Shown: positions 1 through 7,816 of the stretch, one piece after another
Position numbering within the stretch: position 1 is the first letter of the stretch
How the letters are laid out: each line of letters starts with the position of its first letter
Source of the DNA: Arcobacter cloacae
Lineage (GTDB): Bacteria > Campylobacterota > Campylobacteria > Campylobacterales > Arcobacteraceae
DNA length: 64,000 bases
Assembly (NCBI RefSeq): GCF_013201935.1
Contig: NZ_CP053833.1
Location: 1,488,001 to 1,552,000, forward strand
Direction of reading: 5' to 3'
Notes under the pieces: model-generated
The model's input: only the letters and a program-made list of their open reading frames with translations
Databases searched by the model: none
Told to the model about the DNA's origin: nothing
Program-made: the position numbers and the translations under genes

Positions 1-961
1 TATGCATAGTTCCAGTTTCGTTGAAGTATCTCATGCTCGCATCAATCAAAGGAACGCCTGTATTTCCCTCACACCATTTTTGAAAAACTGTTTCATCTTC
101 ATTCCAATCTACTTTTATCTCATTTAGATTTTCAAACTCACTTTTTGGAAAATGAAACAAAATATAGTTATAAAATTCTCTCCAAAAAAGCTCTCTTATA
201 TAAAAATCTTTTTGGCTTTTTATAGCTCTCATTTTTTTGATTTTATTAAAAAGTTCCCTTGGACTTATAAGTCCAAATCTTAAATGAACAGCTAAATTTG
301 AAGTAGAATTTTTATAAAAAAAATCTCGTCCTTCTTGATAATCTGAAATTTTTAAAGAAAACTCATTTATAAGTTCATCTGCACTTTTTTCCAAAAATTC
401 TGGTAATTTTTGCTTCTTAAATCCCATCTCTTGTAAAGTTGGAACAAAATCATAATCAAACTCTATTTTTTTTAAATTTTTATTTCTTTCAAACAAAACT
501 AAACTCTCACTCTCCCAAATAAACTCTAAATTTTTATAATATGGAGTAAAAACTTTATAAGGTGTATTATCTTTTTTTAGACAATTATTTGGATGAGTAA
601 TAAATGAATCGGTAAAAGTCTGCATTGGAATAATTTTATTTATCGCTTCATCTCTTTTTCTTGCATAATTATCAAAATCAACTGAACATAAAACAGAATC
701 AAAACCTTGATTTTTTAAAGTTTCAAAAACCTCTTTAGGAGTTGAGTAAAATATAGCTAAATCTAGCCCTATTTCTTTCAAATCTTCTTTTAATTTTAAA
801 ACACTTTTATAGATAAAGGTAACTCTTTTATCATCTTTATTTAATTTATCTAAGATATTTTTATCAAAAATAAAAATAGGCAATACTTCATCTTTTGCAT
901 TTGCTAATATCGCACTATCGTTTATTCTTAAATCTCTTCTAAACCATAAGATTTGTTTCAT
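1..961 (-). CDS. phrB: Deoxyribodipyrimidine photolyase, 3' end cut by window edge
   Basis: The reading frame is open from an ATG at 961 to the left window edge, giving about 320 residues without the C-terminus. It begins MKQILWFRRDLRINDSA, the typical start of the photolyase/cryptochrome family, and ends in a segment resembling the FAD-binding region (RYFNETGTMH), where the family has a conserved N-x-T-G-x-M-H-N run. Photolyases use FADH- and light to split cyclobutane pyrimidine dimers in cytoplasmic DNA. The start codon shares one base with the stop of the upstream DUF523/DUF1722 gene (TAATG), so translation is probably coupled. A cryptochrome-like non-repair role cannot be excluded because the C-terminal third is missing. 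Confidence 0.9.
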   Translation of the reverse strand, partial: MKQILWFRRDLRINDSAILANAKDEVLPIFIFDKNILDKLNKDDKRVTFIYKSVLKLKEDLKEIGLDLAIFYSTPKEVFETLKNQGFDSVLCSVDFDNYARKRDEAINKIIPMQTFTDSFITHPNNCLKKDNTPYKVFTPYYKNLEFIWESESLVLFERNKNLKKIEFDYDFVPTLQEMGFKKQKLPEFLEKSADELINEFSLKISDYQEGRDFFYKNSTSNLAVHLRFGLISPRELFNKIKKMRAIKSQKDFYIRELFWREFYNYILFHFPKSEFENLNEIKVDWNEDETVFQKWCEGNTGVPLIDASMRYFNETGTMH

Positions 962-1917
962 TATTTATAAGCCTTAATATCGCTTCTTAAAGCCAATTCA
1001 CTAGGATATGGATTTAAAAATTTTTGCACTTTTAAATACTGCACATCAAATCTTTTTACATATAAATTTATTATTTTCATAACAGCAATTAAAGGAATAA
1101 TTTTTTCTTTATACTCTGCTAAAGCTTGTAAAATCTCCTCTTTTTCCTCTTTTGTTATAAGTTTTTTAAAATATCCAAAAATATGAAGTAGAACATTATA
1201 AGTTTTATTTACACTTCCTTTTTGACTAATAGCTTTTAAAAACTCCTCTTTATACTCTCCTAAAACTTCGTTTAGTTGATTTTTTTCTTTATTTGCAACA
1301 ATTCGTCCTAAAGTTGTATATGATTTTTGAGATTTTGAATAAATAAGATATTTATATGAAGTGTGAAAAATCACTAAATCATTGAAAGTTGGATTTGATT
1401 TCAAAAACTCATGTAAATGTTGATAAGCAAAAATCTGCATCAAAAAATTTTCCCTAAGCCAAGAGTCAATCAATCTTCCCTCTTCTTCAACTGGCAAATA
1501 TGGATATTTCTCTTTTATTTTTCTTGCAAATACTCCAACTCCTTGTTTTACACTTGGAGCATTAAAAGGTTTATAGATTTTTACTCTTTCAAGTCCACAG
1601 GTCGGAGATGCTGATTTTAAAATAAAACCACACAAATCATCATTTTTAATTTCATCTGAACACTGTTCTGAAATATCTTCAAGCTCTTTTGTCACATCTT
1701 TTGGATTTTTAGTAGAAGTTAGGATTTTTAATTCCCCATTTTCATCATGAACTTGTCGTATAGCCTCTCTAGGGCTTCCCCAAATTATAGTTTCAGGACA
1801 ATAAGGAACTGTTTTAAAATATTTTTGCAAAATATCAACTATAAATTTATCACTAGCACCAACTCCATCATATCTACACTTTGTACCTATTAAACAAGAT
1901 GATACGCCTAAATTCAT
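961..1917 (-). CDS. DUF523-DUF1722 protein (TudS-like N-domain, YbgA-like C-domain)
   Basis: This is a 318-residue two-domain protein. The N-terminal DUF523 part carries the three cysteines of that family: C8 (VSSCLIG), C40 (YCPE) and C107 (SPTCG). In characterised thiouracil desulfidase (TudS) proteins the equivalent cysteines hold a [4Fe-4S] cluster that removes sulfur from thiouracil. The C-terminal part (about 190-310) resembles DUF1722, the YbgA domain, whose gene also lies next to phrB in E. coli. Start ATG 1917 has an AAGGA six bases upstream. The last base of its stop is the first base of the photolyase start. A desulfuration or thiolated-nucleobase role linked to light or UV damage is inference; only the family assignment is firm. 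Confidence 0.8.
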   Translation of the reverse strand: MNLGVSSCLIGTKCRYDGVGASDKFIVDILQKYFKTVPYCPETIIWGSPREAIRQVHDENGELKILTSTKNPKDVTKELEDISEQCSDEIKNDDLCGFILKSASPTCGLERVKIYKPFNAPSVKQGVGVFARKIKEKYPYLPVEEEGRLIDSWLRENFLMQIFAYQHLHEFLKSNPTFNDLVIFHTSYKYLIYSKSQKSYTTLGRIVANKEKNQLNEVLGEYKEEFLKAISQKGSVNKTYNVLLHIFGYFKKLITKEEKEEILQALAEYKEKIIPLIAVMKIINLYVKRFDVQYLKVQKFLNPYPSELALRSDIKAYK

Positions 1918-1981
1918 AAAAAATCCTTTTTATTTTATTTTATAATAAAAAATGTATTACTTGTAGGACTATTTATACTTT

Positions 1982-2497
1982 TTATAGTTTTAGATTCATT
2001 CTTTTTAAAATTTCATAGGTTTTTGTCACATCATAAGTCGCACTATGATATTTGTCTGCTTCAAATTCTATTCCATAATATAAACAAGTTTCATCAAGTT
2101 TTGGATTTTTTACTCTTCCGTTTTTTCCAAAAACATTTACAATCTTTTTATTTTCACTCATAGTACAAATGTGATTTTGAAACTTAACTCTATTATTTAT
2201 ATGTCTTAATTCAAAAGTTATATTATGAGCAATCAAGGTCTCACTTTTGTAACAAAACTTTTCAAAATCTTCATCTTCACTAAAATAGGAACTATAAGAT
2301 TTATCTTTTCTATAATCAAGTATTAACTCAGGAGTTAATCTATGAACCGCATAAGAATAAAAATTAACTGGAAATCTTGAAAGATAATATCTGTGAAATT
2401 TATCCAAAATTTTTAAATCTTTATCTATCTTAACTGCTGCTACTTCTATTACATCACCAATATTTGCTGTATTTGTCTCAAAATCTAAAATTATCAT
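1982..2497 (-). CDS. DEDDh-type 3'-5' exonuclease (DnaQ-like)
   Basis: The 171-residue protein is a stand-alone exonuclease domain. The Exo I motif is visible as LDFETN (D5, E7). An Exo II-like segment is HNITFELRHI, and the C-terminal YHSATYDVTKTYEIL supplies the His and Asp of the DEDDh class. Such proteins remove nucleotides from 3' ends of DNA or RNA using two metal ions. There are no other domains, so it is shorter than a typical DNA polymerase III epsilon subunit and is probably an accessory nuclease rather than the replicative proofreader. It overlaps the upstream DUF309 gene by four bases (ATGA), which implies co-transcription. Substrate is unknown. Confidence 0.75.
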   Translation of the reverse strand: MIILDFETNTANIGDVIEVAAVKIDKDLKILDKFHRYYLSRFPVNFYSYAVHRLTPELILDYRKDKSYSSYFSEDEDFEKFCYKSETLIAHNITFELRHINNRVKFQNHICTMSENKKIVNVFGKNGRVKNPKLDETCLYYGIEFEADKYHSATYDVTKTYEILKRMNLKL

Positions 2498-2820
2498 TTT
2501 ATATATTTTTCTCTTTTTTCATAAATTATCTCTTTTATTTTTCTATAATTTGAACTATTTGTTGATTCTATTTCATCTATTAAATATTCATACTTTTTAT
2601 AAGTATTCCAAACATTATTTGAGTGTTCAAATCTTTTCATTTTATAAAGTTCAAAACTAACTGTTGCATTTACAAAAGCTTTTAAAACAAAAGACTCTTT
2701 TCTACTATTTTCATCATTTTTATAAACTCTCCAAAGCTTTTCCAAAAAATCATGACTTTCTATAAATTCATCTTCTAATAATAAAAAAATAACTTTTTTC
2801 AAATCCTCTTCTAAATTCAT
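2494..2820 (-). CDS. DUF309-family protein
   Basis: A 108-residue soluble, helix-rich protein. The segment with SHDFLEKLWRVYKN followed by a long helix (KAFVNATVSFELYKMKRF) resembles DUF309, small all-alpha proteins usually showing an H-x(3)-E/W signature near the N-terminus. Function in the family is not established. It is the first gene of a two-gene unit with the DEDDh exonuclease (ATGA overlap), which hints at a nucleic-acid-related role, but that is inference from position only. There is no signal peptide or membrane segment. Confidence 0.6.
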   Translation of the reverse strand: MNLEEDLKKVIFLLLEDEFIESHDFLEKLWRVYKNDENSRKESFVLKAFVNATVSFELYKMKRFEHSNNVWNTYKKYEYLIDEIESTNSSNYRKIKEIIYEKREKYIK

Positions 2821-2890
2821 TTATAAACCTATTACTTAATTATATTTAGATTATATCTAATACTTAATAATATTTTAAACTCTTAAATAC

Positions 2891-2896
2891 TAGAAT
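2891..2896 (+). promoter_or_regulatory. Possible sigma-70-like -10 of the flagellin gene
   Basis: TAGAAT lies 31 bases before the flagellin ATG and about 20 bases before its Shine-Dalgarno (AAGGAG, about 2916). I find neither a sigma-54 (GG-N10-GC) nor a clear sigma-28 element in the 106-base gap. One mismatch to TATAAT in AT-rich DNA makes this tentative. Confidence 0.3.
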
Positions 2897-2926
2897 AAAC
2901 TAACAATTAAAAAAAAGGAGTTTAAG

Positions 2927-3754
2927 ATGCAAATAAATTCTAACTCTGTCTTAAATCAAAATGTATATTTAAATGCAAACCAAGCATTAAATAGAATTGC
3001 AACAGGTGTTGAACTAAATCAATCAAGTGACAATGCTTCAAGTTTAGCAATAGCAAATAATCTATTAACTCAATCAAATGGCTATTCTCAAGCAATAGAA
3101 AACACTAATTCAGCAATTGCAGCGACGCAAATAGCATCAGGTGCAACAAATGAACAATCAAAAATTTTGGATAATGTAAGAGAAAAACTTTTACAAGCTT
3201 CAAGTGATACCACAAGTAAAGAAGGAAGAGATGCAATTTTAAAAGATATAAAATCTCAACTTGAACAGTTTGATAAAATAGCAAGTGGTACAAATTACAA
3301 TGGACAAACTCTACTTCAAAAAAGTGAAACAGATAGTTCAGCTTCAGAAGCCCAACAGTATCAATCAGGATTAAAAGGTGAAAATCTAATTGAAACTTCT
3401 GCCATTCAATCAAATACAACTGGATTGGGCTTAAGTGATTTAGTAAATCAAAATGCTTCTACTTTTACATCTGCTGATGCAAGAGGTTTTTTAGAAAAAA
3501 TTGATAATGCAGCAAAAGGATTAAGTGAAATTAGAAGTGACATAGGAGCAGTTCAAAATCAACTTGAAAGCTCAGGAAGAAGTTTAACAAGTCAAAAAAC
3601 AAATACTTTAAATGCAGCTTCAATGTTTGATACAAATTATGCAAAAGAATCATCAAACTTCTCTAAGCAAAATATTCTAGCTCAAATAGGAGCTTTTGGA
3701 CAAGCTCAAGCTAACAATATGAACCAACAAATAGTTTCAAGACTTCTTGGTTAA
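2927..3754 (+). CDS. Flagellin
   Basis: The 275-residue protein has the flagellin N-domain (about 1-130, with LNQNVYLNANQALNRIATG and SSDNASSLAIANNL) and C-domain (about 190-275, ending QANNMNQQIVSRLLG). These coiled-coil ends form the D0/D1 core of the filament. Only a short variable centre (about 130-180) lies between them, so the protein is at the small end of the family. No cysteine is present. A strong AAGGAG precedes ATG 2927. It is transcribed alone, with oppositely oriented neighbours on both sides. Arcobacter-type genomes usually carry two flagellins, and which one this is cannot be told from the window. Confidence 0.93.
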   Translation: MQINSNSVLNQNVYLNANQALNRIATGVELNQSSDNASSLAIANNLLTQSNGYSQAIENTNSAIAATQIASGATNEQSKILDNVREKLLQASSDTTSKEGRDAILKDIKSQLEQFDKIASGTNYNGQTLLQKSETDSSASEAQQYQSGLKGENLIETSAIQSNTTGLGLSDLVNQNASTFTSADARGFLEKIDNAAKGLSEIRSDIGAVQNQLESSGRSLTSQKTNTLNAASMFDTNYAKESSNFSKQNILAQIGAFGQAQANNMNQQIVSRLLG

Positions 3755-3770
3755 TCTTCTAAAATAAAAA

Positions 3771-3795
3771 AAGGCTTGAATAAACTTCAAGCCTT
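3771..3795 (-). terminator. Hairpin terminator between flagellin and glycine-zipper gene
   Basis: Ten-base perfect arms (AAGGCTTGAA / TTCAAGCCTT) surround a five-base loop. On the minus strand the stem is followed by a T-rich run (from the A-run at 3761-3770), so it is a good terminator for the minus-strand gene whose stop lies at its edge. It may also stop flagellin transcripts, although the plus-strand T-tract is poor. Confidence 0.8.
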
Positions 3796-4267
3796 ATCTT
3801 CCATAGTGTTTATAATGTTTTGGATGCCCATGATGGTGTGGGTGATGATGTTTTTTATAGTAGTGTTTTGGATAATGTCTATCATAATTTTGATAAACAA
3901 TAGTAACCTGTGGTGATGGTGGTCTATTATAGGCATAATATCTATCATAATCATTATAATAATAGTTATTGTTTACATAAGTAGTAGTTCTTTCATACCC
4001 AGAATTATTATAAGCATTATTATTATAAGCGTTATTGTTATAGTAACCACTATTATTTGTATAACTTGGTGTTCTTGAATTATTTGCAATTGCTGCACCT
4101 AATAATCCACCAGCCACTTTTGCAACATCTCTTCCATTTCCATTTCCAATTTGATTACCAATTGCAACCCCAATAGTAGCTCCAACTAAAGTATCTAAAC
4201 CTATTGAGTTATTATTAGCAAAAAGCAAAGAGCCTGAAAATAGTAGCATTGATAATAATTTTTTCAT
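3794..4267 (-). CDS. Exported glycine-zipper protein with Tyr/Asn- and His-rich tail
   Basis: A 157-residue protein with a clear N-terminal signal peptide (MKKLLSMLLFSGSLLFA). Residues about 22-65 form a glycine-zipper of the Rick_17kDa/2TM type (GATIGVAIGNQIGNGNG and AGGLLGAAIA), a helical hairpin common in outer-membrane and envelope-stress proteins. Residues 70-120 are low-complexity Asn/Tyr repeats, and the last 30 residues are His/Lys/Tyr-rich (KKHHHPHHHGHPKHYKHYGR). The tail suggests metal or polyanion binding, but no function is established. The gene stands alone, has its own promoter-like TATAAT (4294-4299) and ends in the hairpin at 3771-3795. Confidence 0.7.
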   Translation of the reverse strand: MKKLLSMLLFSGSLLFANNNSIGLDTLVGATIGVAIGNQIGNGNGRDVAKVAGGLLGAAIANNSRTPSYTNNSGYYNNNAYNNNAYNNSGYERTTTYVNNNYYYNDYDRYYAYNRPPSPQVTIVYQNYDRHYPKHYYKKHHHPHHHGHPKHYKHYGR

Positions 4268-4274
4268 TTGAAAT

Positions 4275-4302
4275 CCTTATAAATATATGTGAAATTATAA
4301 GG
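4275..4302. repeat. Perfect 8-bp inverted repeat spanning -10 and RBS
   Basis: CCTTATAA (4275-4282) and TTATAAGG (4295-4302) are perfect inverted arms 12 bases apart. On the minus strand the outer arm contains the putative TATAAT -10 (4294-4299) and the inner arm contains the AAGG Shine-Dalgarno of the glycine-zipper gene. It could be a repressor operator, or chance in AT-rich DNA. Confidence 0.4.
4294..4299 (-). promoter_or_regulatory. -10 box of the glycine-zipper gene
   Basis: A perfect TATAAT on the minus strand, about 27 bases before ATG 4267. It would give a leader of about 20 bases carrying AAGGA. No clear -35 is seen, which is usual for Campylobacterota housekeeping promoters. Confidence 0.5.
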
Positions 4303-4336
4303 GTTTATTGTGAACCTATTGTGTATGTAAAAAGAT

Positions 4337-4678
4337 TTATTTTAACTTATCAAAAACTTGATATTTATCCCAATAAATATCTAAAGCTTCCATAAGTTTT
4401 TCATCTGATAATTTAGTTTTTTTCTTAATTCCAAATCTTGTAACAAAAGATTCAGCCATTATAGTTTTCTCTTTCGTAGGATTTTTCAAAAACTCAAACA
4501 TAGCTTTTTTTACATCTTTTTCACTACTATATTTTAATAAATATCTATAAAAATACTTATCTATAGTTACAGGTATTTTATTATGACAAGCTACGCAGTT
4601 GGTTTCATAAATAGTTTTCTCATTTTTTGCAAACAATAAAATAGAAAATAGACTTAAAAATAAAAATACTCTTACCAT
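4337..4678 (-). CDS. Monohaem c-type cytochrome, exported
   Basis: The 113-residue protein has a signal peptide (MVRVFLFLSLFSILLFA) and one haem-binding CVACH motif at about residues 28-32. Several Met residues downstream could act as the distal ligand. It is therefore a small periplasmic class I-like cytochrome c, or a haem-binding sensor protein of similar design. It is the last gene of a four-gene operon and overlaps the histidine kinase gene by seven bases. That context suggests it may feed a redox or ligand signal to the kinase, or be made under its control; both are inference. Confidence 0.75.
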   Translation of the reverse strand: MVRVFLFLSLFSILLFAKNEKTIYETNCVACHNKIPVTIDKYFYRYLLKYSSEKDVKKAMFEFLKNPTKEKTIMAESFVTRFGIKKKTKLSDEKLMEALDIYWDKYQVFDKLK

Positions 4679-5859
4679 TTCACTTTTACCTTTGTTCCAA
4701 TATCAATTTTTGAACTAATATCGATTTTAAAATTATACTCTTTTGCAATCAATGATACGATATTCAAACCTATTCCAAATCCACCTACACTTTTATCAAA
4801 TCTTGAATATCTTTGAAAAAGTTTTGATAAATTTTCTTTATCTATTCCTTTTCCACTATCTTCAATAATCAAACAATTTTTAGTTAAAACAACCCTTATA
4901 AATCCAGAAATTTTATTGTATTTAATAGCATTTGATAATAGATTATCTATTAATTTAGAGATTTTTTTTACATCACAAAATATAAAAACATCATCTTTTA
5001 CATAAATTTGAAAATTTATCTTTTTCATATTTGCCAAACTAGAAAAAAAGTCAACTCTTTGCTTTACTATTGAGGATAGATTTATATTTTCATTATTTGA
5101 AATTATTTGATTATTTAATGTAACAAATGTTAAATCTTCATATATATTTGAGATTGTTTTAGCCCCTATTTCTATTCTATTTATTTTTTTTAATAATTTT
5201 TCATCTAATTTGTTTTTATCTATCATCTCTATATTTGTAATAATAGCAGTTACTGGAGTGTTTAATTCATGGGTTGTATCTTTGATAAATCTATCTAGTA
5301 AATGTAAAGCATCTCTCATAGGTTTTAAAAAAAGTTTTGATATAAAATAACCAATAAAAATCATAAATAAAAATGCAAAAGAGAAATAAATAGCAATTTT
5401 ATATTTTATATTTTCAAACCAAATTTTATCATCAGGAATTTCAACAATAATATACTTAGTTCCTAAATAATACGCTTCAGGTTCTTTTATAAAATGAATA
5501 TAATCACCACTTAAATAAATAACATCATCTAAACTAACATCTAAAGATTTTAAAGTAGAAAATATCTTTTTTTTATCACTATCAAAAATAGCTGATTCAA
5601 ATCTTTCATCTCTTGGATAAATATTTTGTTTATCTATATTTATATGTAACTCTTTTAAGTTATATACCAATTCATTCGAATAATTTTGTAAAATTTGTCT
5701 TTTTTCTTGTAACATTAAATCTTTTTGAAATTGATAATATAAAAAAGATATAACGCCTAAAATAACTAAAACAAGAAAAGAGTATAAAAGAGAAAAGCCT
5801 AGAAGTGTTCTAGTCTCACTCTTGGTTAAATCTATAACCGAGTTTTTTAAGACTAACAA
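4672..5859 (-). CDS. Sensor histidine kinase
   Basis: A 395-residue membrane kinase. TM1 spans about 19-43 and TM2 about 154-175, with a periplasmic sensor loop of about 110 residues between them. The HisKA box FIKDTTHELNTPV puts the phospho-accepting His at 197. The ATPase domain shows the N-box (NLLSNAIKYN) and the G-boxes (EDSGKGI, GGFGIGLNI). The start is a TTG (5859) preceded by AGGAAAA; it lies inside the 3' end of the regulator gene (44-base overlap), and no later start would keep TM1. It is the cognate kinase of the overlapping OmpR-type regulator. The ligand is unknown, and the neighbouring cytochrome c gene is a lead. Confidence 0.9.
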   Translation of the reverse strand: MLVLKNSVIDLTKSETRTLLGFSLLYSFLVLVILGVISFLYYQFQKDLMLQEKRQILQNYSNELVYNLKELHINIDKQNIYPRDERFESAIFDSDKKKIFSTLKSLDVSLDDVIYLSGDYIHFIKEPEAYYLGTKYIIVEIPDDKIWFENIKYKIAIYFSFAFLFMIFIGYFISKLFLKPMRDALHLLDRFIKDTTHELNTPVTAIITNIEMIDKNKLDEKLLKKINRIEIGAKTISNIYEDLTFVTLNNQIISNNENINLSSIVKQRVDFFSSLANMKKINFQIYVKDDVFIFCDVKKISKLIDNLLSNAIKYNKISGFIRVVLTKNCLIIEDSGKGIDKENLSKLFQRYSRFDKSVGGFGIGLNIVSLIAKEYNFKIDISSKIDIGTKVKVKW

Positions 5860-6484
5860 TTTTATCTTTTCCTAATATTTTTCTAAGATTTTTAATATAA
5901 GTTCTCAAAGAGTTATCGCTATACTCTTCATCATAATCCCAAACATAATCATAAATTCTATCATGAACTAAAAGTTCATTTGGATGCTGTAAAAAGAATT
6001 TTAGAAGTTTTAACTCTTTTAAATTCAACTTTATTTCAATGCCATTTTCTTTTAGTTCATTTGAAATTGGATTGAATGTAATTGTAGGAGTAATATTTAC
6101 AAGTTCAGTTTTATGAGAAAATTCTCTTTTTAGTATAGTTTGAACTCTTATTAATAACTCTTTTAATTCAAAAGGTTTTCTAATATAATCATCACAACCA
6201 CTTGAAAATCCCTCTTCTAGCGAATCCATTGAGTTTAAAGATGTAATAAAAATTGCTGGAACTGTTTTTTTATCCACTCTAACTTCTTTTAAAACTTGAA
6301 AACCATTTTTTGAAGGAACATTTACATCAAGAAGAAGCAAATCAAAATTATGTTCATAAATTGATGCAACAGCATCATCTCCATCATATACACAAATTAC
6401 TTCAAAACCTTGCTCTTCAAAATAATCTGCAACTGTTTCACTTAAATTTAAATCATCTTCTAATAATAATATTTTACTCTTCAT
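5816..6484 (-). CDS. OmpR-family response regulator
   Basis: A 222-residue two-domain regulator. The receiver (about 1-120) has the acidic pair near residues 10-11 and the phospho-acceptor D53 (LLLLDVNVP). The C-terminal winged helix (about 130-222) ends in the family's SDNSLRTYIKNLRKILG...LGYRF pattern. It binds DNA when phosphorylated by the overlapping kinase. It overlaps the upstream DUF1104 gene by 11 bases and the kinase gene by 44, so all are made from one transcript. Confidence 0.92.
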   Translation of the reverse strand: MKSKILLLEDDLNLSETVADYFEEQGFEVICVYDGDDAVASIYEHNFDLLLLDVNVPSKNGFQVLKEVRVDKKTVPAIFITSLNSMDSLEEGFSSGCDDYIRKPFELKELLIRVQTILKREFSHKTELVNITPTITFNPISNELKENGIEIKLNLKELKLLKFFLQHPNELLVHDRIYDYVWDYDEEYSDNSLRTYIKNLRKILGKDKIVSLKKLGYRFNQE

Positions 6485-6719
6485 CTTCTATTTTCTCTTC
6501 CAAAATTTCTTGATTTATTCTTCTGTTATACTGTAACTTTTCTTGTTCATTCATTTTTGGAATTCTAGAGTTTAATTCCTTTAAAAAAGATTCTTTATTC
6601 TGATCTTTTACATAACCAATAATTTCTATCAATTCTTGCGTACTCATTTCTGAATAATCCTCTTTTTTTGCAAAAACAACACTAAGTAATAAAAAAAATA
6701 CTAACAAAACTTTTTTCAT
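6474..6719 (-). CDS. Small exported DUF1104-like protein
   Basis: I place the start at ATG 6719 rather than at a longer upstream start (6797), because the protein then opens with a clean signal peptide (MKKVLLVFFLLLSVVFA) and has a purine-rich site before it. That gives 81 residues. The mature part (YSEMSTQELIEIIGYVKDQN, then ELNSRIPKMNEQEKLQY) matches the pattern I associate with DUF1104, small periplasmic proteins restricted largely to Campylobacterota. Function is unknown. It is the first gene of the operon with regulator, kinase and cytochrome c, so it may take part in the same envelope signal. Confidence 0.7.
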   Translation of the reverse strand: MKKVLLVFFLLLSVVFAKKEDYSEMSTQELIEIIGYVKDQNKESFLKELNSRIPKMNEQEKLQYNRRINQEILEEKIEDEE

Positions 6720-6746
6720 CTTAAATAAACTCTTTTTTTTGTTTTG

Positions 6747-6752
6747 ATTGTA
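6747..6752 (-). promoter_or_regulatory. Putative -10 of the DUF1104-TCS-cytochrome operon
   Basis: TACAAT on the minus strand sits 28 bases before ATG 6719 within ATGTTACAAT, the same ten bases found before tolC (37891-37900). An imperfect inverted repeat (AACAACT...AATTGTT, about 6758-6778) lies upstream at the -35 position and could be a regulator site. Confidence 0.4.
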
Positions 6753-6811
6753 ACATAACAACTGTATAATAATTGTTGAATAGATGCTATTTTTCAATTC
6801 TTAAGGTTTAA

Positions 6812-6817
6812 TATAAT
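6812..6817 (+). promoter_or_regulatory. -10 box of the 6854-13514 operon
   Basis: A perfect TATAAT 36 bases before the lipoprotein ATG. It predicts a leader of about 30 bases carrying the purine-rich AAAAGAGAGAG site. It is the only obvious promoter before a run of six tightly packed genes. Confidence 0.5.
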
Positions 6818-6853
6818 AAATTTTCACTAGAATCTAATAAAAAAGAGAGAGAA

Positions 6854-7153
6854 ATGATAAAAAATTTATTACTTGCTAGTTGTACTATTTTTTTACTAAG
6901 TGGTTGTTTTGGTGGCGAAAAAGAGAACAAATGGACAGCATTTATCTACCCAGATAAAGAAGATATGAAAAAAAACATAAAAAGTCCTGTGACTTTTGCA
7001 ACACTTGAAGAGTGCAAACAAGTATCTATTTCAGAAATTAAAAAACAAAATTTAGAAGGCATTGCAACTTTTAAGTGCGGGTTAAATTGTAAATATCATG
7101 ATGGTATGAAATTAGAAATCTGTGAAGAGATGTTAAGTTCTGTTGAGGAATAA
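6854..7153 (+). CDS. Small cysteine-containing lipoprotein
   Basis: A 99-residue protein with a lipoprotein signal peptide ending in the lipobox LLSGC (Cys18). The mature part contains further cysteines (EECKQ, FKCGLNCKYHDG, EICEE) that could form disulfides in the periplasm. The family is not recognised. It is the first gene of a probable operon; the next gene starts six bases after its stop. Its role in the downstream transport and signalling cluster is unknown. Confidence 0.7.
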   Translation: MIKNLLLASCTIFLLSGCFGGEKENKWTAFIYPDKEDMKKNIKSPVTFATLEECKQVSISEIKKQNLEGIATFKCGLNCKYHDGMKLEICEEMLSSVEE

Positions 7154-7159
7154 GTAAAC

Positions 7160-7807
7160 TTGAAAAGACTAAAAAATTTTAATGTATGTTATTATTCAAA
7201 TTTAATAGATGAAAGATTAGATAATTTTCTTTCTTCTCATTTAAATAACTCTTTTAACTATTTAAATCAAGATGAATTAATAGATATAATAAATACAAAA
7301 GAGATTCATATTGTAATCACAAAATATAATTATGAATTATTAAAAAAAATTAGAATTTTAAATAAACAAATTCACATAATTGCATACTTAGATGAACTAA
7401 ATCAAACTCACTTAATAGAAAGTTTAGAATTATCACAAATAAAATTTATTCAAAATCTAGATTGTTTAAACACTTTCATAGATAGTTTGAAAGAGTGTAT
7501 AAAAAATCTTGATTCTAAAAATTCAAATATAGTAAATTTAAAAAATGATTTCATTTATGATGAATATAACAAAAACCTATTTAAAGATAATCAAATAATC
7601 ACTTTAACAAAAAAAGGAAAACTATTTTTAGATTTTTTAATAAAAAATAGAACAAGAGCTTTGAGTTATGAGGAGATAAATATGGAAATTTGGAATGGCT
7701 TTATGACACAAGATGCATTGAGGTCATTAATTAAAGAAATAAGAAAAAAAACCTATAAAGAAATTATAAAAAATGTTTCAGGTATTGGTTATAGAATAGA
7801 CTCGTGA
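7160..7807 (+). CDS. Atypical OmpR-like regulator lacking a clear phospho-acceptor Asp
   Basis: The 215-residue protein ends in a winged-helix DNA-binding domain of OmpR type (about 125-215: NQIITLTKKGKLFLDFLI, ALRSLIKEIRKK, VSGIGYRI). The N-terminal half has a receiver-like alternation of strands and helices, but where an Asp would end strand 3 the sequence reads IHIVITKYN, without aspartate. The acidic pair after strand 1 is also missing (NVCYYSN). It is therefore probably a phosphorylation-independent regulator. The start is TTG 7160 with GAGG upstream. It is followed nine bases later by an ABC exporter gene, its likely target or partner. No kinase is adjacent. Confidence 0.7.
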   Translation: MKRLKNFNVCYYSNLIDERLDNFLSSHLNNSFNYLNQDELIDIINTKEIHIVITKYNYELLKKIRILNKQIHIIAYLDELNQTHLIESLELSQIKFIQNLDCLNTFIDSLKECIKNLDSKNSNIVNLKNDFIYDEYNKNLFKDNQIITLTKKGKLFLDFLIKNRTRALSYEEINMEIWNGFMTQDALRSLIKEIRKKTYKEIIKNVSGIGYRIDS

Positions 7808-7816
7808 AGTTAATTT

